Source of the DNA: Bifidobacterium breve
Lineage (GTDB): Bacteria > Actinomycetota > Actinomycetes > Nanopelagicales > Nanopelagicaceae
Length of the DNA stretch: 51,987 nucleotides
Direction of reading: 5' to 3'
NCBI GenBank assembly: GCA_945869505.1
Contig: CAMBOZ010000002.1
Coordinates: 1 to 51,987 of the forward strand
This document shows positions 16,162-25,330 of this stretch, piece by piece. The position numbers and the translations under genes were made by a program. The notes beneath the pieces are model-generated. The model ran no database searches. It saw nothing but the letters and a program-made list of their open reading frames with translations, and was not told where the DNA came from. Numbering within the stretch: position 1 is the first letter of the stretch; each line of letters starts with the position of its first letter.

Positions 16162-17547
16162 ATGTCTACAATTTTTTCCGATAAGAAAATTCTTATCCTC
16201 GGCGCGGGGGTAACCGGTTTAGCCGTTGCTCGCTCACTTTCAAAAAGGGGAGCGCTAGTATCGCTGGCAGATGATGCAGTTACTGAAGTCGATGGCTTCA
16301 GCGTTGCAATTACCAGTTCTTACAGCGCCGTAAATTTTGATGCTCTTGTCATTTCTCCTGGTTGGAAATCTGATCACAACTTAATTCTTGAGGCACAGAA
16401 ATCTGGTGTGGCGCTATGGAATGAAGTAGATCTGGCGTGGAAGTTACGCGCTGAATTGGTACCAAACCAGCGATGGATTGCCCTCACAGGGACAAATGGA
16501 AAGACAACGACCGTTGAGATGGCGGCAGCGATGATCCGCGAAGGTGGTGTTTCAGCAATCGCCTGCGGAAACGTTGGCACAACAGTAATTGAAAGCGTAG
16601 AGAGCCCAGAAAAATATGAGGTCCTTGTTTTAGAACTTTCATCTTTTCAACTTCACTGGATTAGAGAAGCCACATTTGTAGCGGCATCAATATTAAATAT
16701 CGCCCAAGATCACGTCGACTGGCACGGTGGCTTTAACGAATACGCTCAAGCAAAAATGGCAATCTTGAATCGTGCCAGCACGGGAATATTCAATGGCGAT
16801 GATGCTGAAGTTGTTTCAAGGTCTGCACATTGGCAGGGGAGAAAAGTGTTTTTCTCGCTAGATACACCTGGTCCAGGAGAGATTGGCGTTGTAGAAGAGC
16901 TGCTGGTTGATCGAGCATTTGTAAGCGATCCACAGGAAGCGGCGATGATCGCAGAAGTTGTAGATGTAATCCCTACCGTTCCCCATAACGTTGCCAACGC
17001 TTTGGCAGCTGCCGGGCTGGCACGTGCTATTGGAATTCCACACGAAGCGATTCGCCTGGCATTACAGAATTTCAAACTCGGTCGCCATCGAATAGAAGTA
17101 GTTTTCTCAAAAAATGAAATTGATTGGATTAACGATTCCAAAGCCACCAACCCGCACGCCGCGGCTGCCTCATTAATGTCAACGCTTTCCGCAATTTGGA
17201 TTGCAGGAGGCTTGGCCAAGGGTGCTCAGATGGATGAATTAATTACGCGCTGCAAATCCCGAATTAAAGTTGCCATTCTCATTGGCTCGGATCGTGAATT
17301 GATTGCTGCCGAACTGCGCAAAGGCGCCCCAAAAGTAGAGATTGTTTATGTCGATGCCCCTAATTCCTACGTAAAAGGCGGAACAGTCAATTCTCTGATG
17401 GAAGCTGTTGTTGGTGCGGCCAAGGCACGTGCGGTCGCTGGGGATACAGTTTTGTTGGCGCCGGCGTGTGCATCAATGGATCAATTCCTTTCATATGCCG
17501 ATCGTGGCGACAGATTCACCAAAGCGGTATTAAGGGAGAACTCATGA
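16162..17547 (+). CDS. murD: UDP-MurNAc-L-alanine--D-glutamate ligase MurD
   Basis: A 461-residue cytoplasmic Mur ligase. The N-terminal Rossmann-like domain opens ILILGAGVTGLAVARSL, the ATP loop is GTNGKTTT (110-117), and LELSSFQL, NDSKATNPHAA and the C-terminal LLAPACASMDQF are MurD hallmarks. It adds D-Glu to UDP-MurNAc-L-Ala. The ftsW start overlaps its stop (ATGA). Confidence 0.96.
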   Translation: MSTIFSDKKILILGAGVTGLAVARSLSKRGALVSLADDAVTEVDGFSVAITSSYSAVNFDALVISPGWKSDHNLILEAQKSGVALWNEVDLAWKLRAELVPNQRWIALTGTNGKTTTVEMAAAMIREGGVSAIACGNVGTTVIESVESPEKYEVLVLELSSFQLHWIREATFVAASILNIAQDHVDWHGGFNEYAQAKMAILNRASTGIFNGDDAEVVSRSAHWQGRKVFFSLDTPGPGEIGVVEELLVDRAFVSDPQEAAMIAEVVDVIPTVPHNVANALAAAGLARAIGIPHEAIRLALQNFKLGRHRIEVVFSKNEIDWINDSKATNPHAAAASLMSTLSAIWIAGGLAKGAQMDELITRCKSRIKVAILIGSDRELIAAELRKGAPKVEIVYVDAPNSYVKGGTVNSLMEAVVGAAKARAVAGDTVLLAPACASMDQFLSYADRGDRFTKAVLRENS

Positions 17548-18722
17548 GCGCTACTAGCCAGAAATTTCTAGCAAAACCAATAAACAATTTTTACATCCTG
17601 GCTATCAGCGCACTCTCGTTATCAGTTATTGGTCTGATAATGGTCTTTTCAGCCTCGTCCATTCACGCACTGGATACAAGGGGCAATGCCGTTGCAATCG
17701 TTCTTCGCCAATTAACGTTCTTTGTAATCTCAATTCCGTTAGCGGTTTATCTCTCGCAACGTAGCTTGATCCAGTGGCGCTTACTTGCCCGTTTTAGTCT
17801 ATTAATCGCAATCATAATTCTCTTGATTCTCCAGATTCCCGGAGTGGGAAAGACTGTAAACGGAAATAGAAATTGGATTGCGCTGCCTTTTGTTGATATC
17901 CAACCGAGTGAGCTAGCAAAATTTCTTCTAATACTTTGGGCAAGTTACATGTTGGCTAACCAAGAACGAAGTGGGAAAACGCGTGTGAACGTTTTTCTCT
18001 TGATCGGCCCCGGGTTCGGTCTTGTCATCTTGTTGGTATTGCTCAGTCGTGACCTCGGTACAGCGTGCGTAATCGCAGCGATTCTCGGTGGTTTACTTTT
18101 CGTCTCAGGAATTGAATTACGGGTTCTTGGTTCCTTAATTGCAGTCGGAGCGATTGCGCTTGCAGTTCTGATTGCGACCGCGTCATATCGATTGCAACGC
18201 TTCTTAGTTGTGCTCGATCCATTTGCAGTTGAGGAATATAAAAATGCCGGATGGCAACCTGCGCATAGTTTATTAGGACTAGCTAGTGGAGGCATCTTCG
18301 GAGTAGGCCTCGGCGGCAGTCGTCAAAAGTGGGGCAATCTCGCTGAAGCTCATACCGATTTTATTTTCGCGGTAATTGGCGAAGAGTTGGGATTACTGGG
18401 AACGTTGGTTGTACTCGCATTACTTGCAGCCCTGATTTTCTCAATCTTTAAAATTTCACTACGTTGTGTTGATCCGATGTCGCGCTACGTTGGCGCAGGA
18501 ATTGGAAGTTGGATCGCAATTCAAACCATTCTTAACGTTGGTTCTGCCACTAGCGTTTTGCCAGTTGTCGGCGTGACCCTTCCCTTTGTTTCTTATGGTG
18601 GATCGGCGTTGATCTCGCTCTATATCGGCTTAGGCTATGTATTTGGTAGCGCTCTGCGCGATCCAGAAGTGAAAGTTGAATTACAAAAGGCTATTGAACG
18701 GCGTAGATTACGCACATCATGA
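17544..18722 (+). CDS. ftsW: Septal peptidoglycan polymerase FtsW (SEDS family)
   Basis: A 392-residue SEDS glycosyltransferase with about ten membrane segments, partner of FtsI. It has the family stretches GNRNWI, QPSELAKF, a large loop after LDPFAVEE, and HTDFIFAVIGEELGLLG containing the catalytic Asp, then PFVSYGGSAL near the end. The start is ATG 17544, overlapping the murD stop by 4 nt; the longer frame from 17466 is entirely inside murD. The murG ATG overlaps its stop. Confidence 0.95.
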   Translation: MSATSQKFLAKPINNFYILAISALSLSVIGLIMVFSASSIHALDTRGNAVAIVLRQLTFFVISIPLAVYLSQRSLIQWRLLARFSLLIAIIILLILQIPGVGKTVNGNRNWIALPFVDIQPSELAKFLLILWASYMLANQERSGKTRVNVFLLIGPGFGLVILLVLLSRDLGTACVIAAILGGLLFVSGIELRVLGSLIAVGAIALAVLIATASYRLQRFLVVLDPFAVEEYKNAGWQPAHSLLGLASGGIFGVGLGGSRQKWGNLAEAHTDFIFAVIGEELGLLGTLVVLALLAALIFSIFKISLRCVDPMSRYVGAGIGSWIAIQTILNVGSATSVLPVVGVTLPFVSYGGSALISLYIGLGYVFGSALRDPEVKVELQKAIERRRLRTS

Positions 18723-19801
18723 AAATCATCTTTGCAGGTGGCGGTACGGCCGGACACGTTGAACCCGCCCTTGCAATCGCTCGTTTATGGCGTGAGAGAA
18801 ATCCGGAAGATTCAATAATTTTTTTGGGTGCAGCTAAGGGACTTGAGAATCAATTGGTCCCGGCAGCCAACTTTGATTTAAAACAAATTCCCAAAGTAGT
18901 AATGCCACGAAAAATTTCTCTATCAGTGATAAGCGCCCCATTCGCTTTTTCTAAGGCTTTCTTGGCGGCGCGCAAAATCATCAAGGGCGCAGACCTGCTA
19001 ATCGGATTCGGTGGGTATGTTTCGGCACCTGCCTACCTTGCGGCAAAGTCTTTGGGTATTCCATTTGTGGTGCACGAAGCAAATGCCAAGCCTGGATTTG
19101 CAAATCGTTTAGGTGCGCGCCTTACTCCCAACGTGGCAGTAGCCCAGGCGGTGCCAGGCGGTTCGCTGAGCACCGCTCTAATAACAGGAATTCCACTTCG
19201 CTCTGATGTGGCAAAAGCGCTTACCAATAGCGCGGACGATTGGGCTAAAGCTCGTGCAAATGCAAAATCAAGCCTTGGTTTTTCTCCTACAGCGCCGCTT
19301 GTTTTCGCCTTCTTCGGCTCGCAAGGATCGGTTGCTCTAAATTCAGTTATTGAAAAATCACTACCGTCATTGCTCGCTAATGGGGGACAACTTTTACACG
19401 CAGTCGGCAAGTTAAATCCACTACCCAAGGCTCAAGAGCGATATAAATCGAGTACTTATATCGAAGATATGGCGACGGCTTATTTGGCAGCGGATTTGAT
19501 CATCAGCCGCAGTGGCGCAATTTCTTGCTCTGAAATAAATGCTTTGGGGCGGTATTCACTTTTCATTCCGTTGCCTATCGGAAATGGTGAACAACGCTTT
19601 AACGCTAACCACGTTATCTCTCAAGGGCGCGGCGAAGTAATTGATCAAGCTCTGTTTTCGCAATCTTGGATCGATAGCAATTTGCGCCGACTATTGGCTA
19701 AATCAGCAGATTCACCACTTGCTGGTTCGAATACAGATCAAGATGCGAGTGAGAAGATTGTTAACTTTATGGAATATGCCTTGACTGGGAAGCGCGCTTG
19801 A
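18719..19801 (+). CDS. murG: Undecaprenyl-PP-MurNAc-pentapeptide GlcNAc transferase MurG
   Basis: A 360-residue GT28-type glycosyltransferase that makes lipid II at the inner face of the membrane. The first glycine-rich loop is GGGTAGH (7-13), the second conserved region reads FGGYVSAPAYLAAKSLGIP, then FFGSQGS, and the UDP-GlcNAc pocket SRSGAISCSEINALG followed by PLPIGNGEQRFNA. It starts in the ftsW stop (ATGA), and its own stop shares a base with the murC start. Confidence 0.95.
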   Translation: MKIIFAGGGTAGHVEPALAIARLWRERNPEDSIIFLGAAKGLENQLVPAANFDLKQIPKVVMPRKISLSVISAPFAFSKAFLAARKIIKGADLLIGFGGYVSAPAYLAAKSLGIPFVVHEANAKPGFANRLGARLTPNVAVAQAVPGGSLSTALITGIPLRSDVAKALTNSADDWAKARANAKSSLGFSPTAPLVFAFFGSQGSVALNSVIEKSLPSLLANGGQLLHAVGKLNPLPKAQERYKSSTYIEDMATAYLAADLIISRSGAISCSEINALGRYSLFIPLPIGNGEQRFNANHVISQGRGEVIDQALFSQSWIDSNLRRLLAKSADSPLAGSNTDQDASEKIVNFMEYALTGKRA

Positions 19802-21186
19802 TGACTATCCAATTAACTGAGTTACAAGGCAAACGCCTTCACTTCGTAGGCATTGGTGGCGCGGGTATGAGCGGACTTGCTCGAATTGCACTTTCGCACG
19901 GAATATCAGTATCTGGCTCTGATGCGAAAGATTCGACGGTGCTTAGCGCACTTGGCACTCTCGGTGCAGAAGTTCACGCCGCACACCTTGCACAGCAAGT
20001 AGATGGCGCCGATTTTGTTATCTACTCAACCGCAATTAACCAAAATAACGTTGAACTAGTTCGGGCCCGAGAATTGAGTTTGCCTATCCTGACGCGCGCA
20101 CAAGCGTTAGCGATTTTGATGACTGATTCGCGCAGCATCGCAGTTGCCGGAACACACGGAAAAACGACCACTTCATCGATGCTCACCGTCGCATTACAGG
20201 CGTGTGGGTTGGATCCATCGTTTGCAATCGGTGGCACCTTAACTTCTTCTGGATCTAACGCACATCGCGGAACAGGAGATCTCTTTGTCGCCGAGGCAGA
20301 TGAATCTGATGGCTCGTTTATTGAATACCGACCATTTGCCGCGATTGTCACCAACGTCGAACACGATCACGTTGATTACTTTGCTACTGAAGCAGATGTA
20401 ACCCAGGCCTTTGCAGATTTTGCCGCAACCATCAGCAAAGGCGGATACCTCGTTTATTGTGCAGATGATGCGGGATCGGCACACCTGGCCAGTTCTGTAA
20501 GCGGCTTAAACCTAATTTCTTATGGAACAAGTGTTGGAGCCGATCTATTTATTGATTCCATCAACTTGCTCCCGATGGGATCTACCGCGCGCGTGCTTTG
20601 GAAAGGTCGCGCCATCGGCACAATGTCATTGCAAGTTCCCGGCCAACACAATGTTTTAAACGCCGGTGCAGCTCTTGCTATGGGACTGGCACTAGGCGCA
20701 CCAGCTGCCGAAATGTTAACCGGGCTAGCGAGTTTCCACGGTACAGGGCGACGTTTTGAGTTAAAGGCGACAGTTCACGGTATTCGAATTATCGACGATT
20801 ACGGTCACCACCCGACTGAAGTTCAGGTGACTTTAACTGCCGCTAAAAGATATGCCGGAGATGGAAGATTGCTAGTCATATTTCAACCACATCGTTACTC
20901 TCGAACAAAAGCATTTATGAGCGAATTTGCCAAATCACTTGGCATTGCAGATGAAGTCGTTCTACTTGAAATTTATGCTGCCAGCGAGACTCCGATCCCT
21001 GGGATCACTTCCGAATCTATTGTCGAAGAGATGACCAATGGCCACTTCATTCCTAATTTTCTAGAAGCATCAGAATGGATTATTGCCCAAGCTAAACCAG
21101 GGGATGTGATTGTCACTTTGGGCGCAGGTGATGTTAATTCGCTGGCTCCAATAATCAGCGATGGCTTGGCGCGGCGATTTAACTAA
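19801..21186 (+). CDS. murC: UDP-MurNAc--L-alanine ligase MurC
   Basis: A 461-residue Mur ligase that adds L-Ala to UDP-MurNAc. It opens with the Rossmann motif GIGGAGMSG (17-25), has the ATP loop GTHGKTTT (117-124), EADESDGSF, NVEHDHVDYF, DYGHHPTEV and FQPHRYSRT, which are diagnostic for MurC. The start ATG 19801 shares its A with the murG stop (TGATG); a TTG one codon earlier is possible but less likely. The ftsQ ATG shares the last base of its stop. Confidence 0.96.
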   Translation: MTIQLTELQGKRLHFVGIGGAGMSGLARIALSHGISVSGSDAKDSTVLSALGTLGAEVHAAHLAQQVDGADFVIYSTAINQNNVELVRARELSLPILTRAQALAILMTDSRSIAVAGTHGKTTTSSMLTVALQACGLDPSFAIGGTLTSSGSNAHRGTGDLFVAEADESDGSFIEYRPFAAIVTNVEHDHVDYFATEADVTQAFADFAATISKGGYLVYCADDAGSAHLASSVSGLNLISYGTSVGADLFIDSINLLPMGSTARVLWKGRAIGTMSLQVPGQHNVLNAGAALAMGLALGAPAAEMLTGLASFHGTGRRFELKATVHGIRIIDDYGHHPTEVQVTLTAAKRYAGDGRLLVIFQPHRYSRTKAFMSEFAKSLGIADEVVLLEIYAASETPIPGITSESIVEEMTNGHFIPNFLEASEWIIAQAKPGDVIVTLGAGDVNSLAPIISDGLARRFN

Positions 21187-21887
21187 TGAAATTTGCAGCG
21201 CGCGTGAAACCTTCTAAGGCAGTTCTAGCGATAACAACAACCTTACTTATTTTCGGTGCCGGTTCTTACCTACTCGGCTGGTCCTCATTGCTGACTGTGA
21301 AGCAAATTGAAATCACCGGAGCACCCACTCAAAAATCTGAAAGAGATATCGCAAAGAGTCTAGATATTTCTATCGGAGATAAGTTAGCTCGGGTTGATTC
21401 ACGGGCGCTGACAAATAGGCTGAACACCGTTGATTGGATAGAGTCCGCCGATATTTCGCGTAACTGGTTTAACGGCAAAGTAGCCGTTGATTTGCAAGTA
21501 AGGACCCCAGTCGCCCTCTATACCGAACTCGGTAAACCTCAAGTGGCACTTGATGCTTCGGGGATATCTTTTCAATTGCCCGGCCAGATACCAGCTGGAC
21601 TTCCAAATGTAAGTTCGACATCGGTTGCAAGTGGATTAATTGCAATCGAGGTCTTTACACAAATGCCGAAAGAATTTAGCGATGGAATTGACCGACTTAC
21701 CGCGACAAGTCCCACCAATATAGTTATGAACGGCAAGTTTAATGACCGCAGTTTGCAGATTGTTTGGGGAGATAGCGAGGACACTTCACTGAAACTGAAA
21801 GTGATTTCCGCTCTTTTGGATCGTCCAGAAAATAAATCAATACGATTAATTGATGTCACCGCACCGCATGCACCGATCGTTAAGTAA
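21186..21887 (+). CDS. ftsQ: Cell division protein FtsQ
   Basis: A 233-residue bitopic membrane protein with a short basic tail, one membrane segment (about residues 13-32) and an external POTRA domain beginning LLTVKQIEITGAPTQ and ending in LQVRTPVALY, followed by the FtsQ C-terminal domain. It links FtsL/DivIC to the divisome. Its start overlaps the murC stop (TAATG). About 130 bp carrying a separate promoter precede ftsZ. Confidence 0.92.
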   Translation: MKFAARVKPSKAVLAITTTLLIFGAGSYLLGWSSLLTVKQIEITGAPTQKSERDIAKSLDISIGDKLARVDSRALTNRLNTVDWIESADISRNWFNGKVAVDLQVRTPVALYTELGKPQVALDASGISFQLPGQIPAGLPNVSSTSVASGLIAIEVFTQMPKEFSDGIDRLTATSPTNIVMNGKFNDRSLQIVWGDSEDTSLKLKVISALLDRPENKSIRLIDVTAPHAPIVK

Positions 21888-21920
21888 GCGAATTAAAATT
21901 AAAATAGTTTGAGTCGGTCT

Positions 21921-21949
21921 TTGCTTTCGCACGCATAACGCCTTACGTT
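21921..21949 (+). promoter_or_regulatory. ftsZ: Candidate ftsZ promoter
   Basis: TTGCTT (21921-21926) and TACGTT (21944-21949), 17 nt apart, lie in the ftsQ-ftsZ gap. The -35 match is weak (three of six). A dedicated ftsZ promoter at this place is usual in actinobacteria. Confidence 0.4.
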
Positions 21950-22003
21950 CACCTTCATCAAAGAGCGTAGAAATGTAATTCTCAAGTTGAGGTTTACAGT
22001 TCT

Positions 22004-22011
22004 AAAGGAGG
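22004..22011 (+). promoter_or_regulatory. ftsZ: Strong Shine-Dalgarno fixing the ftsZ start at GTG 22017
   Basis: AAAGGAGG lies 5 nt before GTG 22017. It is the best ribosome site in the window. The longest open frame begins at a TTG 30 nt earlier, upstream of this site, and is ruled out by it and by the family N-terminus. Confidence 0.9.
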
Positions 22012-22016
22012 AACTT

Positions 22017-23147
22017 GTGGCTGCACCACAGAATTATTTAGCTGTCATCAAAGTAGTTGGAATTGGTGGCGGTGGAGTTAACGCAATCAATCGAATGATT
22101 GATGTTGGATTAAAAGGCGTTGAGTTCATTGCGATTAATACTGATGCACAACATCTTTTGATGAGTGATGCCGATGTTAAATTAGATATCGGTCGTGCAT
22201 CTACTAAGGGTCTTGGTGCTGGTGCTGCTCCTGAAAAAGGAAGACAAGCCGCAATTGATCACACTGAAGATATTGAAGAGATCTTACGTGGTGCAGATAT
22301 GGTTTTTGTAACCGCAGGTGAAGGTGGTGGCACCGGTACAGGTGGAGCGCCAATCGTCGCAAAGATTGCCCGCGATCTCGGTGCGCTAACAATTGGTGTA
22401 GTTACACGTCCATTCTCATTTGAAGGAAAAATACGTTCGTCGCAAGCAGATGAAGGAATCGAACTCTTGCGCGCTGAAGTAGATACGTTAATTGTTATTC
22501 CTAACGATCGCCTACTTGCAATTTCAGATCGAAACATCACTGCCGTTGATGCATTTAAAACTGCTGATCAAGTCTTGCTTTCAGGAGTACAAGGAATTAC
22601 CGAAATCATTACTCAGCCTGGTCTTATCAACTTGGACTTCGCAGATGTAAAGACAGTTATGACTGATGCAGGTTCAGCGCTGATGGGAATCGGTTCAGCT
22701 CGCGGAGAAAATCGCGCAACGCGCGCCGCTGAGTTAGCAATCTCAAGTCCACTTCTTGAAGCATCAATAGATGGCGCAATGGGAGTCCTACTCTCAGTCG
22801 CTGGTGGATCTGATCTTGGTTTATTTGAAATCAATGAAGCGTGCGAACTTGTACAAGCGGCTGCGCATCCAAACGCTCGCATTATCTTTGGAACAACGAT
22901 CGATGACGCCCTCGGAGATGAAGTTCGCGTAACTGTGATCGCCGCCGGCTTTGATGGGGGACAGCCAAAGAAGGTTTCAATGCCAGTAATTGACGCCTCG
23001 GCTTTATCTGGAATCGCAGACCCGATTCCATCTAATGATCCGATATCAGTCGCGCTAGATCTTGATAGTACTTCTCCTCGTAAGCGCGTTACATTCGAAG
23101 ATCTCGTCGCTGAAGATGAGATCGACGTTCCTGATTTTATGAAGTAA
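22017..23147 (+). CDS. ftsZ: Cell division GTPase FtsZ
   Basis: A 376-residue tubulin homologue forming the Z ring. From GTG 22017 it begins [20 protein letters not shown], the standard actinobacterial start. The GTP tubulin signature GGGTGTGG is at residues 103-110, the T7 synergy loop [11 protein letters not shown] follows, and the protein ends with the acidic-hydrophobic tail EIDVPDFMK that binds partners such as SepF. The ribosome site is strong, as expected for an abundant protein. pgeF, yggS and sepF follow on the same strand. Confidence 0.98.
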   Translation: MAAPQNYLAVIKVVGIGGGGVNAINRMIDVGLKGVEFIAINTDAQHLLMSDADVKLDIGRASTKGLGAGAAPEKGRQAAIDHTEDIEEILRGADMVFVTAGEGGGTGTGGAPIVAKIARDLGALTIGVVTRPFSFEGKIRSSQADEGIELLRAEVDTLIVIPNDRLLAISDRNITAVDAFKTADQVLLSGVQGITEIITQPGLINLDFADVKTVMTDAGSALMGIGSARGENRATRAAELAISSPLLEASIDGAMGVLLSVAGGSDLGLFEINEACELVQAAAHPNARIIFGTTIDDALGDEVRVTVIAAGFDGGQPKKVSMPVIDASALSGIADPIPSNDPISVALDLDSTSPRKRVTFEDLVAEDEIDVPDFMK

Positions 23148-23180
23148 TAGCGACCCACTCCATCTGCGAGTGAGTATTTA

Positions 23181-23846
23181 ATGCCTGTTACATTCACAAA
23201 CCGCCATGGTGGTGTTAGCCAAGGGGTTTACTCATCACTAAATTTAGGCGATCACGTTGGCGACGATGTGGCTGATGTTTTGCGCAATCGTGAAGTTGTT
23301 TCCGCGATACACGGCCCAGTGCAGTTTATGAACCAAGTTCATGGAAATCGGATCGCCATTATTGAAGAAATTACCGATGAAGCACCAACCGCCGATGCTC
23401 TTGTTACTGGGATACCAGGGATCACATTGGCGGTGATGGTTGCAGATTGCATTCCACTTTTATTGACTTCAAAAGAAGTGATCGCCGCAGTCCACGTGGG
23501 AAGACGCGGACTCGTCAATAGCGTTGCAATCAAAACAATTGATTTAATGCGCGAAATGGGTGCGCGAGATATTTCAGCGACAATCGGTCCTGCTATTTGC
23601 GGGAGATGTTATGAAGTCTCTGCCGAAATTCATCAAGAGGTGATTTCACTTTTTCCAAGTGCAGACTCTCGAACGAATTCAGGCTCGCTCGCACTGGATT
23701 TACCTAAGGCGCTTCTTTTAGTTCTGCACGATGCCGAAATTGCAGTAGATGCCAGCCATAGTGCGTGCACGGTAGAAGATGCCGATTTATTCTCCTATCG
23801 CCGCGATGGCATCACGGGGCGACAAGCTGGGCTGGTGCGATTATGA
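23181..23846 (+). CDS. pgeF: Peptidoglycan editing factor PgeF (laccase-domain, YfiH family)
   Basis: A 221-residue soluble protein of the YfiH/PgeF family. The zinc-site residues are visible in NQVHGNRI, ADCIPLLL and AAVHVGRRGLVN, with GPAICGRCYEVS further on. In E. coli the family prevents L-Ser being built into the stem peptide in place of L-Ala, and members also cleave purine nucleosides. Its location after ftsZ is the standard actinobacterial one. It starts 33 nt after ftsZ, with a small CACTC/GAGTG hairpin between. yggS starts in its stop. Confidence 0.88.
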   Translation: MPVTFTNRHGGVSQGVYSSLNLGDHVGDDVADVLRNREVVSAIHGPVQFMNQVHGNRIAIIEEITDEAPTADALVTGIPGITLAVMVADCIPLLLTSKEVIAAVHVGRRGLVNSVAIKTIDLMREMGARDISATIGPAICGRCYEVSAEIHQEVISLFPSADSRTNSGSLALDLPKALLLVLHDAEIAVDASHSACTVEDADLFSYRRDGITGRQAGLVRL

Positions 23847-24532
23847 CAAGTTTGCGCGCCGAGTTGATTGCTGAATCTTTAAATCAGGTGAAAGAGAAAA
23901 TCACGAACGCGGCCCTAGGTGCCAGTCGAAGCGTTGACGAGTTAACTTTGATCGTCGTCACCAAGACATATCCGGCCAGCGATGTTGAAATCTTGCATAA
24001 TTTGGGCCAACGTAACTTTGGCGAGAATCGAAGCGAAGAAGGTGCTGAAAAGTCCGCCCAGGTAAATGCCACTTGGCATTTCCAGGGACAAGTACAGAGT
24101 CGCAAATTGCGCGATATCGCAGGCTGGGCAACATACTTGCATTCAATTGATTCACCAGATCACGCACTAAAGCTCTCGCGAATCTGTACTGAATTAGGTA
24201 AAGATATTTCAATCTTCCTACAACTCTCATTAGATGGTGCACCCGATCGTGGCGGAGTAATCGGCACCGAAATCGCAGCCCTTGGTGAACAGGTCGCGAA
24301 TTTGCCTAACATTAAATTGGCGGGGCTAATGTGTGTTCCACCAGTCGCTTATGAGCATCAGCGTGCATTTTCAGAGATTGCACAAATCCATGAGCGATTT
24401 AAAAGCAGCTTTCCGGAGGCGAAATCGCTATCGGCTGGTATGAGTTCTGATTTTGAAGTAGCGATCGCTCACGGCGCGACACATCTGCGAATAGGTAGCC
24501 AAATCCTCGGTTCACGCGCTTATCACCCCTAA
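23843..24532 (+). CDS. PLP homeostasis protein YggS/PLPBP family
   Basis: A 229-residue alanine-racemase-fold protein that carries pyridoxal phosphate but has no known catalysis; it maintains vitamin B6 pools. The Lys that binds PLP is in VVTKTYP, followed by NFGENRSEE, HFQGQVQSRK and the late GMSSDFEVAIAHGATHLRIGS. The start is ATG 23843, overlapping the pgeF stop in ATGA; the longer open frame from 23765 lies inside pgeF. It is part of the ftsZ-pgeF-yggS-sepF block. Confidence 0.93.
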   Translation: MTSLRAELIAESLNQVKEKITNAALGASRSVDELTLIVVTKTYPASDVEILHNLGQRNFGENRSEEGAEKSAQVNATWHFQGQVQSRKLRDIAGWATYLHSIDSPDHALKLSRICTELGKDISIFLQLSLDGAPDRGGVIGTEIAALGEQVANLPNIKLAGLMCVPPVAYEHQRAFSEIAQIHERFKSSFPEAKSLSAGMSSDFEVAIAHGATHLRIGSQILGSRAYHP

Positions 24533-24535
24533 CCT
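24530..24535 (+). promoter_or_regulatory. sepF: -10 element for a leaderless sepF mRNA
   Basis: TAACCT overlaps the yggS stop codon and ends 6 nt before the sepF ATG. No Shine-Dalgarno is present. It suggests sepF is also transcribed separately. Confidence 0.5.
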
Positions 24536-24541
24536 TTACCT

Positions 24542-25009
24542 ATGTCAGCACTCAATAAAATGATGGGTTATCTCGGTCTCGTAGATACCGATGAAGAAGC
24601 CCAAGGTGAAGCAACTCCAGCCCGCGCAGAACGTCCAGCCCGCGAAGTAGCACGACCAATTCGTGATCGCGCCGGAGTAACTGTCGTCGGTTCAACAATT
24701 GCAGTTGCTCCCTCAACACAACCAGAAGCGAACTATCACATCATCACATTGCAGCCTCGTTCGTACAGCGAAGCACGCAAAATGGGTGAGCACTACCGTG
24801 AAGGAAATCCCGTGATCATCAATCTCGATGACATGGAAGAGTCAGAGCGTAAGCGTTTGGTCGACTTCGCAAGTGGATTAGTTTTTGGATTACACGGTCG
24901 CATCGAGCGCGTTAGCCATAAAGTATTTCTTCTCTCACCTGCAAATGTAAATGTGAGCAGTGAAGATAAGACTGCAGCAGCACAGGCTAGTTTCTTTAAC
25001 CAGTCATAA
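24542..25009 (+). CDS. sepF: Cell division protein SepF
   Basis: A 155-residue protein. It begins with an amphipathic N-terminal stretch (MSALNKMMGYLGLV) that anchors SepF to the membrane, then has a variable acidic/Ala-Pro-rich linker to about residue 65, then the SepF domain with HIITLQPRSYSEARKMGEHYREG and VIINLDDMEESERKRLVDFASG. In actinobacteria, which lack FtsA, SepF is the main membrane tether of FtsZ. No ftsA is present in this cluster, in keeping with that role. Confidence 0.95.
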   Translation: MSALNKMMGYLGLVDTDEEAQGEATPARAERPAREVARPIRDRAGVTVVGSTIAVAPSTQPEANYHIITLQPRSYSEARKMGEHYREGNPVIINLDDMEESERKRLVDFASGLVFGLHGRIERVSHKVFLLSPANVNVSSEDKTAAAQASFFNQS

Positions 25010-25034
25010 CTCAGAGCGAATTAGTTAATTCCCT

Positions 25035-25316
25035 ATGATCACCAACCTTTTACTAACCGCGCTTGACCTCTTTAAATACGCGCTATTTATCCGCTTAATC
25101 GTTGATTATGTAAGAATCTTTGCCCGTAACTGGCGTCCTAATTCGTTCTTAATTACATTCTTCGAATTTATCTATGCGATCACAGATCCACCGATGAAAT
25201 TTGTCGGAAGATTTGTACCACCACTGCGTTTAGGCGGCGTTTCCCTAGATCTATCTTTTATAGTTCTATTGATTGCAATAAGTCTTCTAAAAGGCATAAT
25301 CGTCGTCGTACTTTAA
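25035..25316 (+). CDS. YggT family membrane protein
   Basis: A 93-residue protein with two membrane segments separated by a loop containing ITDPPMKFVGRFVPPLRLGGVSLDLS, the YggT signature. The family lies beside sepF in many bacteria and is thought to act in division or envelope organisation, without proven mechanism. In most actinobacteria divIVA (wag31) follows; here the next gene is the convergent ileS, only 14 nt away, with no terminator visible. Confidence 0.9.
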   Translation: MITNLLLTALDLFKYALFIRLIVDYVRIFARNWRPNSFLITFFEFIYAITDPPMKFVGRFVPPLRLGGVSLDLSFIVLLIAISLLKGIIVVVL

Positions 25317-25330
25317 GTCTCTGAAACGAT

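Noticed and set aside
21987..22016. Upstream extension of ftsZ to a TTG start
   Set aside because: The extension contains the strong AAAGGAGG ribosome site and does not match the FtsZ N-terminus.
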